DNA of 64,000 nt from Microbacterium sp. 4R-513 (GCF_011046485.1 NZ_CP049256.1:3782001-3846000), one strand, 5' to 3'. Shown: positions 45,242 to 54,646, counted from the first letter of the stretch. Translations and numbers: made by a program. Notes: generated from the sequence alone by a model not told the origin.

Positions 45242-45571
45242 CTAGATCTCGTCGTCGCGGGGCGCCCGCACGGTCCAGCCAACCCTCTCGAGCGCCTCCG
45301 CGAGCCGAGCGGCGGCGCGCTCCGCCGTCGCCACCGACACATCGGTGCACACATCGATCGCGAGCGGCGGCGGGTCGGCGAACCGCGGGATCTGGACCTC
45401 GGCCCAGACATCGCGTTCGAGGCCCACGCGCGGGAACGCGGTGCGCGCATTCTCGACTTCGCTGTCGGCGACGAAGGCGATGACCTCCAGTGCATCGGGC
45501 TTAGCGATCGGAAGATCGACGACGAGTGTCACAACGAAGGGACCGCTGGGCGTGTCGCGTCCGGACTGCAC
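45242..45571 (-). CDS. Hypothetical protein
   Basis: 109 residues without a recognised domain. The composition is normal for the organism and the frame is clean; FVVTLVVDLPIAKPDALEVIAF and a later ERAAARLAEALERVGW helix suggest a small alpha/beta fold. Followed 52 bases later by the LON gene on the same strand. Function unknown. Confidence 0.6.
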   Translation of the reverse strand: MQSGRDTPSGPFVVTLVVDLPIAKPDALEVIAFVADSEVENARTAFPRVGLERDVWAEVQIPRFADPPPLAIDVCTDVSVATAERAAARLAEALERVGWTVRAPRDDEI

Positions 45572-45758
45572 CCGATCATCATCGCACCGGCCCGATCCCC
45601 CAGTCTTTGCCGATGCAGCGGATGGACGAGCACCCGGAGCGCGGGCATCCTCTCAACCCGGCGGGTGTGTCGCTGTCCACCGAACGACCTACAGATGGGG
45701 GCGGCGGGCGCCGATAGCATCCGAGTACCCCCGGATGGGACTGTCGAGGAGGTCCAGG

Positions 45759-46736
45759 ATGAGTGGACTGCAGGATCTGATCCCGCCCGGTTGGGTGGGA
45801 GGCTTCGCCGAATCGAACCCGGCGTTCGCATATCCGGAACCGGATCTATCGTCGCTGCCGATGCTGGCCAACATGGCGAACATCGCAAAGCTCGACCGGC
45901 AGCAAGCGGTGCTGTGGCCGGAATTCTCGTGGGAGTCCGATCCGGGGCATCCGGAATCGAGGTGCTACCAGATGTTCGCGCCCGACATCTCGAGGATCGG
46001 CTACGACGATGAGGGGCGTGTGTGGTCGATCATCTGCCCGCAGCAGGGCGTCTCGACAGCCTCGCTCGGCACCCTGAACGTCGAGGTCTCGGTGACCGGG
46101 CAGCGCGGCTGGGTGGACGAGCCGGCCAGATCGCTCGCCGCCGACATGACGGTGACGGGGCAGATCTGGTTCAGTCCGAGCGCCAAGGAGAACAGCCTCG
46201 TCAAGTGGCTGTGGAACGAGTTCGTCGCGGCAGACCACCCGTTCCCGCACGACAAGGCCCACGCCATCCAGGTCAGCACCTTCGATCCCGGCCATCCTGA
46301 GCAGCCGATCTTCCCCCTTCGCGAGGGCGAGAGCACCGACTTCCGCATCCCCGAGTTCGCTCGGCATCCCGACGTCGCCTGGAACGTCGCCAACTTGGGT
46401 GTCGAGATCGGACCGATCGCCTCGACCGGCGATCCGGACGCCGACGACTTCAACCAGCTCGTCATGGACCTCTTCAATCTCTACTCCGGCAATCTGCTCA
46501 CCCCGGGCAACACCCTGAGCTGGAACGTCTGGTTCACGGAGCCCGCACTCGTGAACCGGCACGAGTGGGCCACCCACGCCGAGGTCTGGCGCAAGTCGAT
46601 CGACGCCGACCACGGCAGTCCGGATGGGCCCGGCACCACCGCCCGATACTTCGACGGAACGCCGTACGAACCGATCGAAGGCGGGGTCGAACGCGAGGTC
46701 GAGGCGATCCTCGAGTTCATCAAGTCCCACCTCTGA
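45759..46736 (+). CDS. Hypothetical protein
   Basis: 325 residues, no family recognised. The start ATG follows AGGAGGTCC. It has many conserved-looking aromatic segments (PPGWVGGFAESNPAFAYPEP, VKWLWNEFVAADHPFPHD, WNVWFTEP) and no signal peptide or membrane helix. The 187-base region upstream holds its promoter. Context gives no clue: neighbours are RidA and a LON protein. Confidence 0.7.
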   Translation: MSGLQDLIPPGWVGGFAESNPAFAYPEPDLSSLPMLANMANIAKLDRQQAVLWPEFSWESDPGHPESRCYQMFAPDISRIGYDDEGRVWSIICPQQGVSTASLGTLNVEVSVTGQRGWVDEPARSLAADMTVTGQIWFSPSAKENSLVKWLWNEFVAADHPFPHDKAHAIQVSTFDPGHPEQPIFPLREGESTDFRIPEFARHPDVAWNVANLGVEIGPIASTGDPDADDFNQLVMDLFNLYSGNLLTPGNTLSWNVWFTEPALVNRHEWATHAEVWRKSIDADHGSPDGPGTTARYFDGTPYEPIEGGVEREVEAILEFIKSHL

Positions 46737-46834
46737 CCGAACCCGCGCTGCGAAGCGCACGCGACCTCTGGCACTGCTCACGATCATCTGCGAGCATGCA
46801 CGGCATCAGGGATGCCACGCTCGAGGAGGCTCCG

Positions 46835-47215
46835 ATGCCCAGGGAGATCATCACCACGCCGGATGCCCCCGGCTCGCCGCTCTACAGTCAGGCAGTACGA
46901 GCGGGCGGTCATGTCTACGTCTCCGGCACCGTGGGCATAGACATGGTGACGGGTACGCTCGCCGGCGACACCATCCAAGAGCAGACACGGCAGGCTCTGG
47001 CCAACTGCGAGACGATCCTGAAGCGAGCCGGGGCAGGTCTCGAGGACGTCGTCGAGATCGGCATCCTTCTCGCAAGACCGGATGACTTCGCGGGGCTCAA
47101 CGAGGAGTATGCGCGCTGGTTCCCCTCGGACTCACCCGCGCGGTATGTCGCGAAGCTGGGTGTCGAGCTCCCGGGCATCCTCGTGTCCATCCGCGCAACC
47201 GCCGTGACGGCATAG
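46835..47215 (+). CDS. RidA/YjgF family enamine deaminase
   Basis: 126 residues, full RidA length. Key segments: SPLYSQAVRAGGHVYVSGT, QTRQALANCETILKRAGAGLEDVVE, and the C-terminal GVELPGILVSIRATA with the active-site Arg in SIRAT. RidA proteins clear reactive 2-aminoacrylate-type enamines. ATG after GAGGAGG. Followed 12 bases later by the P-loop kinase gene, which suggests co-transcription. Confidence 0.93.
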   Translation: MPREIITTPDAPGSPLYSQAVRAGGHVYVSGTVGIDMVTGTLAGDTIQEQTRQALANCETILKRAGAGLEDVVEIGILLARPDDFAGLNEEYARWFPSDSPARYVAKLGVELPGILVSIRATAVTA

Positions 47216-47227
47216 CCCCGAACGCTG

Positions 47228-47764
47228 ATGGGTCGACCGACGCTGTTCCTCACCGTGGGACTGCCGGGGACCGGGAAGACCACGGAAGCACGGCGCATCG
47301 AGATCGAGAACAGGGCACTCCGGCTCACGAAGGACGAGTGGATGAAGGCGCTGTACGGCCTCGCCAACCCCCCGGCCGCTTCGGATGTGATCGAGGGGCG
47401 GCTCATCGAGATCGGTCTGCGTGTGCTGGAGTTGGGCGTGGATGTCGTCATCGACTTCGGACTCTGGGGGCGAGACGAGCGCAGCGCCCTGCGAGCCGCC
47501 GCAGCCGACATCGGCGCGTCAGTGGAGATGCGCTATTTCGAGTTGTCGCCTTCGGAGCAGCGGCATCGACTCCAACGGCGCCAGGCGGAGGAGCCGCACA
47601 CGACGTGGGAGATGTCGGATGCGGAACTGGCCGAGTGGGCCGCGATCATCAGCGTCCCGACGCCCGGTGAACTCGCCGGCGATGAGCCGCTCGACCCGGT
47701 TCCCCCGGGCTTCGCAACGTGGGACGAGTGGCGGCGGCATCGTTGGCCCCCGTCGATCTCCTGA
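47228..47764 (+). CDS. P-loop ATP-binding kinase-like protein
   Basis: 178 residues of the AAA_33/zeta-toxin-like kinase group. Walker A is GLPGTGKTTEARRIE near residue 11; a lid-type QRHRLQRRQAEEP follows VEMRYFELSPSE. It probably phosphorylates a small molecule or nucleotide. The frame ends shortly after a W-rich tail. Downstream of RidA, likely same operon; substrate unknown. Confidence 0.88.
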   Translation: MGRPTLFLTVGLPGTGKTTEARRIEIENRALRLTKDEWMKALYGLANPPAASDVIEGRLIEIGLRVLELGVDVVIDFGLWGRDERSALRAAAADIGASVEMRYFELSPSEQRHRLQRRQAEEPHTTWEMSDAELAEWAAIISVPTPGELAGDEPLDPVPPGFATWDEWRRHRWPPSIS

Positions 47765-48009
47765 GTTTCGGGTGGGGACGTGAACCGTCCGACGTCTACA
47801 CCCCGCAGAGAAGAGGGCCTGGTTGGGGAATCAGGCCTGCCGGAGAACGCTTCGCAAGGCGCACCGCCCACGGGCATTGCAAGGGCGGGGTAAACGAGCA
47901 CTCGATCCCCGGCGGGGAGCTGCGGCGCTCGACTCGGCGTGGTTCACGCACGCGGACCGGCGGGCGCGCGCGTGGAAGCCGGTCCGGATACTCTTCTAGG
48001 CTTTCGATC

Positions 48010-48621
48010 GTGTCTTTGGACGTCCAGGCTGCGTACTCGAATCGGGCGGCTGAGTATGTGCGAGCGCTGGGCTCGACGGCGGCTGCCCACCCGTCCGACG
48101 TGGAGTTGATCACGTCGTGGGCGGCTCACGTCAACGGCCCCATCCTGGACGCCGGGTGCGGCCCGGGGCACTGGTCCGCCTATCTCACCGAAGAGGGCCA
48201 CGTCGTCAGCGGCATCGACCAGGTACCGGAGTTCATCGAGCACGCACGCGACGCCTACCCGGGAGTGCCTTTCGAACTCGGCAACATTAACCGACTGCCG
48301 TTTGAAAGCGGCAGCGTAGGCGGAATCCTCGCTTGGTACTCACTCATCCATCACGAGCCGAGCACCGTCGGCGCAACGCTGGAGGAGTTCGCTCGGGTCG
48401 TTCAGCCGGGTGGCGCGCTGTTGGTGGGATTCTTCATCGGACCGTTGGTCGAGCCGTTCGATCACACGGTTGTCACCGCCTACCGCTGGGCGCCGGAAGC
48501 GTTGGCGAACGAGTTAGAGGTCGCGGGGTTTGACGTCGTCGAGACCCACACCAGAACGGCACGCGAGCCCAAGCCCCGACCTCATGGAGCGATCCTCGCC
48601 AGACGCCCGCCCGCAGGGTGA
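48010..48621 (+). CDS. Class I SAM-dependent methyltransferase
   Basis: 203 residues from a GTG. Motif I is ILDAGCGPGHWSAYL near residue 46; IDQVPEFIEHAR follows as motif II, then FESGSVGGILAWYSLIHH and PGGALLVGFF. Methyltransf_11 type. Followed within 90 bases by a second methyltransferase. Both belong to the accessory stretch and have no clear substrate. Confidence 0.88.
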   Translation: MSLDVQAAYSNRAAEYVRALGSTAAAHPSDVELITSWAAHVNGPILDAGCGPGHWSAYLTEEGHVVSGIDQVPEFIEHARDAYPGVPFELGNINRLPFESGSVGGILAWYSLIHHEPSTVGATLEEFARVVQPGGALLVGFFIGPLVEPFDHTVVTAYRWAPEALANELEVAGFDVVETHTRTAREPKPRPHGAILARRPPAG

Positions 48622-48709
48622 GGTGCGAGCTCGACCGCTCATGGTGCGAGCGCGGCTGGCCCGCACCGGGACCGTCGAAAGGGCGACCTCGCTTCGGCAA
48701 GATGGAACA

Positions 48710-49312
48710 GTGGCGGAGCGTGAGGGACGACGGTGGAATCACAACATCCACTTCCACTCGGTCGTGCTGGGTGCGGTCCCGGCCCACGCGTCGTCTGCAC
48801 TCGACGTCGGAACCGGCGACGGGATGCTTGCAGTTGAGTTGCGCCGGACGTTGACCGACGTCGTGGCGATCGACAGCTCTGAGGCCGTGCTCAATGCTGC
48901 GGCGAAGCAGCATGGGGGCATCGAGTGGGTGCTGGGCGACGTCATGACGCACGACTTCGGTCGTACCTTCGACGTGGTCGCGGCGGTCGCAGTGGTCCAC
49001 CACTTCCCGGATCTGCGCCGCGGACTTCGCCGGCTGGCAGCGGTCACCTCGCCGGGCGGCTCGCTCGTCGTGGTCGGCCTCGCACGGGCCGCGTCGGTCC
49101 GCGACCACCTTTACGGGGTGGCAGGTGTCGTGCAGCATCGGTGGTACTCACATAGGCGGACAATGTGGGAGCACTCGGCGCCGACCGTCTGGCCGCCACC
49201 GCACACATATAACGAGGCTCGAGCGGCCGCAGCCGGGGTGCTCCCCGGCGCACAGTGGCGGCAGTACCCGTTGTGGCGATACGTGCTGACATGGCGGAAG
49301 CCCGCTCGGTGA
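48710..49312 (+). CDS. Class I SAM-dependent methyltransferase
   Basis: 200 residues from a GTG; an upstream extension is open but does not look coding. Motif I is SALDVGTGDGMLAVEL, motif II VVAIDSSEAV; VAAVAVVHHFPDLRRGLRRL and SPGGSLVVVGL follow. The C-terminal half has YEHRRTMWEHSAPTVWPPP-like text seen in small actinobacterial methyltransferases. Distinct from the preceding one, not a tandem copy. Confidence 0.85.
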   Translation: MAEREGRRWNHNIHFHSVVLGAVPAHASSALDVGTGDGMLAVELRRTLTDVVAIDSSEAVLNAAAKQHGGIEWVLGDVMTHDFGRTFDVVAAVAVVHHFPDLRRGLRRLAAVTSPGGSLVVVGLARAASVRDHLYGVAGVVQHRWYSHRRTMWEHSAPTVWPPPHTYNEARAAAAGVLPGAQWRQYPLWRYVLTWRKPAR

Positions 49313-49425
49313 AGGACCCGCTTCCGCGCGCGGATCACCATTCAAAGGCCGACCGACCGTCTGGCCGTGTTCGCGTCGCCCAGTCCCTCCGGGGTGATAC
49401 TTGTCGCGCGAGTCTTCGCCGAGAT

Positions 49426-49581
49426 GTGCCGCATCGCAAGCGTCGCTGGAGCCTCGACCAAGTTGTCCTTGACCTGCTCCTCCCCGGCGAGGTCCGGAGG
49501 TGGGTAAAGCTGACGGCGGCCGCAGTCCCGTTGTCTGCCTTCATCATCCTCGGCGTCGTGGCGCTTACGCAGCCGCGCTAG
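49426..49581 (+). CDS. Possible small membrane protein (51 residues)
   Basis: GTG start, then MPHRKRRWSLDQVVLDLL, a basic linker and one clear membrane helix (AAAVPLSAFIILGVVAL) ending QPR. Basic N-terminus and Ala/Leu/Val helix support a real single-pass protein. No ribosome binding site is obvious, so the call is tentative. Confidence 0.4.
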   Translation: MPHRKRRWSLDQVVLDLLLPGEVRRWVKLTAAAVPLSAFIILGVVALTQPR

Positions 49582-49707
49582 CCGACGCCGGCATAACTGA
49601 CTGCTCGACTGATGCGCGCCACTGGCTCCCGCGCGCAGCACGACCGGCTCCCGCACGACGACCGACCGTGGGTTGGCGCCTCCACTTGGAGAGCGCTTCG
49701 GTTCGGA

Positions 49708-50085
49708 TTAGTGGTTGCTGAGGACCGCCCATGCGAGAAGGCTGTCGATCCGCCGGACGTCAGCACCCTTGGTGAGCTTAACTTTGACGTGGCCGGCCTT
49801 TGTCCACAGTTCCACCTCGGCATCACGATCGAGCATGCCGCCAGCGTTCTCACTCGACCACATGTAGATCGAGCTGTAGGGCAGGGAGTGGATCTCAACC
49901 TTCTTGCCCGTGATTCCCTGTGCGTCGCGCACGATCAGCCGCTTGGTTGTGAATGTTGCCGAGTCGCGAAAGGTCTTGAACGAGGCCACCGGCTGCTCTC
50001 CTTCGACGAGCAGCTGTTGCACGTCGTCGGGAGTCGGTATTTCCTGCTGCAGAGTCCAGGCGAGAATTGCCGCGGTTTCAGGCAT
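49708..50085 (-). CDS. Bacterial PH-domain protein (YvbH-like)
   Basis: 125 residues: SFKTFRDSATFTTKRLIVRD, GKKVEIHSLPYSSIYMW, and DAEVELWTKAGHVKVKL match the bacterial PH fold (bPH_1/bPH_2). Usually cytosolic or membrane-attached, function unknown. Apparently a single gene, convergent with the possible small membrane protein. Confidence 0.82.
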   Translation of the reverse strand: MPETAAILAWTLQQEIPTPDDVQQLLVEGEQPVASFKTFRDSATFTTKRLIVRDAQGITGKKVEIHSLPYSSIYMWSSENAGGMLDRDAEVELWTKAGHVKVKLTKGADVRRIDSLLAWAVLSNH

Positions 50086-50136
50086 CGGTGTCGCTCCAAC
50101 GTGCTCGGGCGCGGGCCCATCGCCCGCGACTCCTGC

Positions 50137-50334
50137 TCAGGCTACCGAGATGAAGCCGTCACCTTGGAGCGACGGGCCCCCGCGAATCCTCGGCTCGACA
50201 TAGGGGCTCGGCTCACGGAACCAGCAGTCGAGGCGATTGTCCCAGTCGACTTTTCGCTGGAGACCGCACGCTTTGCGGACCCGCTCGTGAGTAAGCGTCG
50301 GTATCGAAACTAACGCTCGATCAACGACCGCCAT
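50137..50334 (-). CDS. Doubtful small open reading frame
   Basis: 65 residues, including THERVRKACGLQRKVDWDNR, that read plausibly, but third positions are not strongly G/C and no ribosome binding site is seen. It fills most of the 277-base gap between the PH protein and the next membrane protein. It may be a remnant of transferred DNA; I would not build on it. Confidence 0.25.
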   Translation of the reverse strand: MAVVDRALVSIPTLTHERVRKACGLQRKVDWDNRLDCWFREPSPYVEPRIRGGPSLQGDGFISVA

Positions 50335-50362
50335 ACGCTGCAGGCGGACCCTTTGAGGATTC

Positions 50363-50710
50363 TCAGTGCTTGCGAGGCGCGCTGCGTCTGTAGTTGCGAT
50401 ACTCCCACGCAGCGCCAGCGAGGCTGAATGCCGCGAAGACTCCGACCATGAGTGTTCCCCACCACGGCGCCCCGGTCAGCACGGCGGCAACGGTACCGAC
50501 CGACGACACCAACCCCACAACAAGGCCCCGTCTCGCAACGACGAGAACCCTCGTTCGCTGCGCGTCCCCTTGGAACTGATCAGCACGCGTGATGTCGAAG
50601 GGATCAACGCGCGTCACATCGAATGGCACGGGTACACCTTCGCACGGAAGCGCCACAGTGAACGCGGATTCCCACACCGGGGCGGTGGCCGATTGGCTGA
50701 GCGTGCTCAC
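50363..50710 (-). CDS. Hypothetical membrane protein
   Basis: 115 residues. GTG start after GGAGGGAG. Two membrane helices near the C-terminus (RGLVVGLVSSVGTVAAVLTG, GTLMVGVFAAFSLAGAAW) and a basic tail YRNYRRSAPRKH. The N-terminal half is soluble. Its start lies inside the 3' end of the preceding gene, an overlap of 107 bases. Confidence 0.6.
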   Translation of the reverse strand: MSTLSQSATAPVWESAFTVALPCEGVPVPFDVTRVDPFDITRADQFQGDAQRTRVLVVARRGLVVGLVSSVGTVAAVLTGAPWWGTLMVGVFAAFSLAGAAWEYRNYRRSAPRKH

Positions 50711-51224
50711 CCAGCCGACTCCCTCCGAGTATTGGCAAGGGACCGCGCGGCAGACATAGCAGGAGGATCACCCGAGTGCGCAGGAATGACTCGAAGCTCC
50801 TCAGGAACTCGACTCGGCGGCGGCGGGCCGTGTTGGGCAGCCAGGACAGGCGGCCGGCATTGACTGCGGTCAGCGGTGTCGTTCTCGCTCGACCGCTATT
50901 GCTCGTCCAACGGACGACGGCAGCCTCCGGCGCCACGTCGACTTCGTCGATCTGGTCCAGTTCGATGCGTCGCGACCACAGGACCCCGGTGGCCACGAAC
51001 GTGTGCTCGTCGTATGCAACACGCACCAGCGGCACGCGGAGCAGCATGATGATGCCGAGGCTCGCGGTCAGGACAGCGAGCGCCCAAAGCCAGGGCTCGT
51101 CGGCAGCGAGGAATGCGAACACCAAGGCTGATCCCGTGAGCGTTAGGCCTAGCAGCGCCATCAGAGCCCGCCAACGCCAGCCCGGTCGGAAAACGTCGAA
51201 CCACCGGCCGCCGACCCGACCCAC
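50604..51224 (-). CDS. Hypothetical membrane protein with PH-like domain
   Basis: 206 residues as read. Two membrane helices (about 20-60: WRALMALLGLTLTGSALVF and LWALAVLTASLGIIMLL) then a PH-like domain (VATGVLWSRRIELDQIDEVD). After FESFLRTR the text turns Arg- and Cys-rich, unlike the rest, and overlaps the next gene. A shift of two frames there would stop the protein within two codons, so the true end may be near 50765. Confidence 0.6.
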   Translation of the reverse strand: MGRVGGRWFDVFRPGWRWRALMALLGLTLTGSALVFAFLAADEPWLWALAVLTASLGIIMLLRVPLVRVAYDEHTFVATGVLWSRRIELDQIDEVDVAPEAAVVRWTSNSGRARTTPLTAVNAGRLSWLPNTARRRRVEFLRSFESFLRTRVILLLCLPRGPLPILGGSRLGEHAQPIGHRPGVGIRVHCGASVRRCTRAIRCDAR

Positions 51225-51323
51225 GGATCGACGATACGCGAAGTCGGTATTGACTCGGACTTGGGTGCGGCATGGCGCCGTGCGTATCCGCGCGGTCGAG
51301 GACCGGGTAGCGAGCGCCTGACG

Positions 51324-51992
51324 TCATGTTCTGGCTTCGTGGCGGTGAGGCTTTAGTCGGGCTGGTGCGTCGGTCGCGACTATCCATTCGGCCTGGAACG
51401 CGCCGCGGTATCCGAAGAGGAACCCGAAGCGGCGGTTGCGGACCTCAAGGTCGATGTGGAAGGACTGGTCGCTGTCGTCGAAGTACTCGTGGAGGCGGGC
51501 GCGACCGCTGAACAGCATGGGGAAGCGGAAGCCGATGGGTCCTTCGTAGAAGCGTTGCGCGTCCGAGGTGAGAAGGAGCCCTCCACGGTCGTCGACGCGA
51601 AGGTCGAGGTCGACGGCGAGGTGCTGGTGCGTGCCGAGGTAGTCGACGATCCGGCCGTCGTCGAGGATCATGGTCGCGTCAAACCGGCGGTGCTTCGCTC
51701 CGATGGTGTACTCGCGCACGAACGTGACTGTCTCTCGACCGAGCGGATCGCGGTAGGGGAAGTTCTCGATGACGAACGGCACGTCGGTGCCGGTGTCGGG
51801 AACAAGGATGTTGCGCAAGCGGCCGATCTGGAGGAACGGGATGGTCCACCACGGCCCGCGCCGGATGCTCGTCATCACTCCGCGCCCGACGCATGCTTCA
51901 CCGGAGTCCAGCCCCACACTGAACCGTCGTCGCATCATGGGGTGCAGCCGATCGAATTCAGCCCCGAGCGCCACCTCGAAGATCGATGTCAC
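51324..51992 (-). CDS. DUF4166 family protein
   Basis: 222 residues, GTG start. It matches DUF4166: ALGAEFDRLHPMMRRRFS, NFPYRDPLGRETVTFVREY, LHEYFDDSDQSFHIDLEVRN. Soluble; no known function. Starts within the last codons of the SRPBCC gene (GTGA overlap), so the pair is one operon. Confidence 0.82.
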   Translation of the reverse strand: MTSIFEVALGAEFDRLHPMMRRRFSVGLDSGEACVGRGVMTSIRRGPWWTIPFLQIGRLRNILVPDTGTDVPFVIENFPYRDPLGRETVTFVREYTIGAKHRRFDATMILDDGRIVDYLGTHQHLAVDLDLRVDDRGGLLLTSDAQRFYEGPIGFRFPMLFSGRARLHEYFDDSDQSFHIDLEVRNRRFGFLFGYRGAFQAEWIVATDAPARLKPHRHEART

Positions 51993-52618
51993 CGGATCAC
52001 CTCCGGGTCTGGCAGGGCCGCCAGGGACGGTGGCGCGTCGGCGAGATGGTCGTCGCGCCGCGATCTGCCCCGTGGTGCTCGCAGACAACGGGAGGCACGT
52101 GGGCGGTCCGACCGCCACCACCAGAACACGCTCCATAGCGGCCATCGTTCGGGCGGGACACCGGTCTCCAACCAGATCCGCAGCCGGTCGAAGCTCCATG
52201 CCGTCGCCCACCCGAGAAGCGGGCGCACGACCACGTCCAGCACACCCCACCCCGGGTTGTAGTCGTAGCCCGTGACGAAGAGCGTGACCTCCCGCCCATC
52301 GGCGACGTACCTCCAGTAGCCCCGACCCGCGGCGATCGGAGACAAGCGATCCTCCGTCTGGAACCGCAACGCCGACGTCCGTGCCCCGTCGGGACCAGTC
52401 TTCTCGCCCAGGCTGACCCCGCTTCCCCGCACGGTGTGGAACGGGACACGCCGTTCATAGGTGAATGTCGAGGCGCCGGCCACGGTCACCCCGACGGGCG
52501 AGATTCTCGAGAACCGCACATCCCAGCGCACGTGCTGGGCGGGGTGCTGGGTGGCATCCCACACCGCATCCACGTCGGCACGGATCGAAGTCTCGACATA
52601 GATAGCCCGACTTCGCAC
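51989..52618 (-). CDS. SRPBCC-like (START-fold) protein
   Basis: 209 residues. IYVETSIRADVDAVWDATQHP opens a START-type ligand pocket; RYVADGREVTLFVTGYDYNPG and a hydrophobic DVVVRPLLGWATAWSFDRLRIWLE helix follow. Members bind lipids or hydrophobic ligands. The C-terminus is Arg-rich. Upstream of and coupled to DUF4166, with which it may act on a common lipid. Confidence 0.78.
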   Translation of the reverse strand: MRSRAIYVETSIRADVDAVWDATQHPAQHVRWDVRFSRISPVGVTVAGASTFTYERRVPFHTVRGSGVSLGEKTGPDGARTSALRFQTEDRLSPIAAGRGYWRYVADGREVTLFVTGYDYNPGWGVLDVVVRPLLGWATAWSFDRLRIWLETGVPPERWPLWSVFWWWRSDRPRASRCLRAPRGRSRRDDHLADAPPSLAALPDPEVIR

Positions 52619-52887
52619 AGAACGAACCTACGGCACCCCACTGGTCGGACCGCGTCATCGACCCGGCTCGACCCGCTCCCCGCCCGCAACCGGCTTCTCA
52701 ATCGAGTGCCGCAACCCATGTACCGGACGGCCCCTCCACGCGCAAAGCCCGCAGATCGACCGTCATGCGCACGCAGGGCGACCCGGTTCTCACGCTGCCT
52801 CACCTACGGAGTGTGCTGACGATCTGCTGAGTACGCCTCCGTCCCTGCGAGGCATGGCATCGGCCTGACATTCGACATAATGCCCGC

Positions 52888-53064
52888 ATGGACTACCTCG
52901 TGGTGTATCTCATCGGCGCGCTCATCGGTCTTGGCCTTCTCTGGCTGGTGATCTACAGCTCGGTTCTGGCTGCGCTGCGTGAAGCTCAGAAGCCGCGCAC
53001 GAGCTCCACCAACCCGCAGACCTCTCAGCCTGCCCCGCGAGCTTGGTGGGATAAGAGCAGCTAG
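52888..53064 (+). CDS. Small single-pass membrane protein (58 residues)
   Basis: ATG at 52888, 58 codons to a TAG. MDYLVVYLIGALIGLGLLWL is a clear N-terminal membrane helix; a cytoplasmic tail rich in Thr, Gln and Pro ends RAWWDKSS. Good codon usage for the organism. No family recognised. A promoter-like A/T-rich stretch (ttcgacataat, 52871-52881) lies just upstream. Confidence 0.65.
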   Translation: MDYLVVYLIGALIGLGLLWLVIYSSVLAALREAQKPRTSSTNPQTSQPAPRAWWDKSS

Positions 53065-53354
53065 CGATGCCGGCTTGAGGTGCGAACTGGCCTCGGCGAT
53101 TACCCGGCTCCAAAACCGAGCAGGAATTTGGCTGCGGGCTCAGCCGACAGGCTTCCGTGCGCACGCAGGTGGACCGGCATGCGGACGCCGCTGATCGCTC
53201 CGATCTGGGACGCGTGTGTCCGTCAAGAACCCAGTGGGGCGAAGGACATCTGCGTCGGCCAGTGAGTTTCGCGCACGCCGGAGGGGCGGCTTTCGCGCCG
53301 TGGCTGGCCGCGTTCGCACATCGTTCATTTCACGCAGGTCGGGGCTGATACAAA

Positions 53355-53819
53355 GTGAGCGTGACTGAAACGCTCGCGGACCGCTTCATCGCGTCGCGAG
53401 GAGAACCCATCGATCACGACGGGCAACGCGTTCATTTGTGGTTCGAACTGCCGCCCCTCCCCGCCGCCTCTTTCGCAATCTCGATCGCCGCCGACGCCCC
53501 TCGCCCGCAAGCTCTTTGCATCGAAGCCCGCGGGGGACTGTTGGAGGTCGCCGAACAGCGCTCGAAGGCCATGGCACTTTGGACCGATGTCGCGCCGCCC
53601 GTGATCAAGCTCGCTGCCATCCCCGGGCGATCAGGTGAGATGACGATCCGGTTCTGGAACGCGTGGCGTGGCGATCGAGATGTGATGCACTCCGGAATCG
53701 GGAACGTCGGGATGCTAGTCGCAATGGATCCCAATCACCTGCATCTCACCTGTAGCGACGGATGGGGACCCCTCACCTTTGGGAACCTCGTCGCGGATGT
53801 TTCCTGGACTCTCAACTAG
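53355..53819 (+). CDS. Hypothetical protein
   Basis: 154 residues from a GTG. Contains VHLWFELPPLPAASFAISIA, WTDVAPPVIKLAAI and GRSGEMTIRFWNAWRG. No signal or membrane segment and no domain recognised. The 290 bases before it hold no gene I can support. Confidence 0.6.
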   Translation: MSVTETLADRFIASRGEPIDHDGQRVHLWFELPPLPAASFAISIAADAPRPQALCIEARGGLLEVAEQRSKAMALWTDVAPPVIKLAAIPGRSGEMTIRFWNAWRGDRDVMHSGIGNVGMLVAMDPNHLHLTCSDGWGPLTFGNLVADVSWTLN

Positions 53820-53881
53820 CAACAGGTTGTCTGCGTCGCGCGTTGAGGGACCCGCCCGCGGGCGGCGGCGGTGTCGCCTGA

Positions 53882-54269
53882 CTATTGCTTAGAGCGCCGT
53901 CCGGCTCGTACGCTCGCGACGACCGCTTCGTCCGTCGACCACTCGACACCCAAAGCCGTGGTCAGCAGATCGATGAACCCCCCCTTCGCCCGAAGCGCGA
54001 AAGTCGTCGTAGCAGCCATCGTCGAGGAGATGGTTCCCGTCGAGGTCGAACAGCTGCCGGCGGGGCAACTCAAGGGAGTAGCCGGCAGCTGGCCCGTTGC
54101 CGACGACCGCGTCCCAATAGGGTTCAGCCAGCACCCACTCTCCCCGTTCGGCACCGCGACCGATGCGGCCAACAATGCCCTCCAACGGCCAAGCCGCCAC
54201 CGGGGGCACCATGGGGTCAACTGCGTACTGCTTCGGCCCGTCGGCCTCAGAGTTCTTGCGGAAGCGCAT
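53882..54269 (-). CDS. Hypothetical protein, interrupted by one frameshift
   Basis: About 128 residues when joined. Frame one gives EWVLAEPYWDAVVG and DLDGNHLLDDGCYDDFRASGEG; frame two continues GFIDLLTTALGVEWSTDEA. The break is at a run of seven C (53978-53984); removing one base yields a continuous protein. No family recognised. The clean continuation suggests a sequence error rather than decay. Confidence 0.6.
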
Positions 54270-54388
54270 GACACAAGCGAAGCGCCACAGCCGACTGTTG
54301 TCATCAAGACGCGCGTCTTGAGGCGTCCAGCAAACGACCCCTCGTGAGCGAGCTCGCCTACTGTGGTGGGACGACTAAAGGAGCGATC

Positions 54389-54565
54389 GTGACCGAGAAG
54401 TCATCAACGTGGACTCGTGTGAAGAGGTTCTTTCGCCCCGAGCCGGAGACCTACGACACGCGTCGCCCGCGTGCCGGTGAACCCGCACCCGGGCTCGAAA
54501 CGCAGAAGTACGAGGCGACCGACTCCCGCCGGCACGGCGGCACCGGCGCGATCGGCGGACACTGA
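54389..54565 (+). CDS. Small hypothetical protein (58 residues)
   Basis: GTG start after AAAGGAG. Hydrophilic: SSTWTRVKRFFRPEPETYDT followed by a Gly/Arg-rich tail ending GGTGAIGGH. An upstream ATG at 54344 is possible but lacks a binding site. No domain recognised. Confidence 0.55.
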   Translation: MTEKSSTWTRVKRFFRPEPETYDTRRPRAGEPAPGLETQKYEATDSRRHGGTGAIGGH

Positions 54566-54646
54566 CACCCGGATTCCGACGCCCGGCCCGCGCGCCCCGT
54601 CAACCGGCCTCGGATCGTACGTAACAACGCCCGCCGAGCGACCGGC

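Noticed and set aside
48010..49312. Tandem duplication of methyltransferase genes
   Set aside because: Outside the general SAM motifs the two proteins are unlike each other.
53065..53354. Possible RNA gene or small gene in the 290-base gap
   Set aside because: No tRNA cloverleaf, terminator or coding signal was found.
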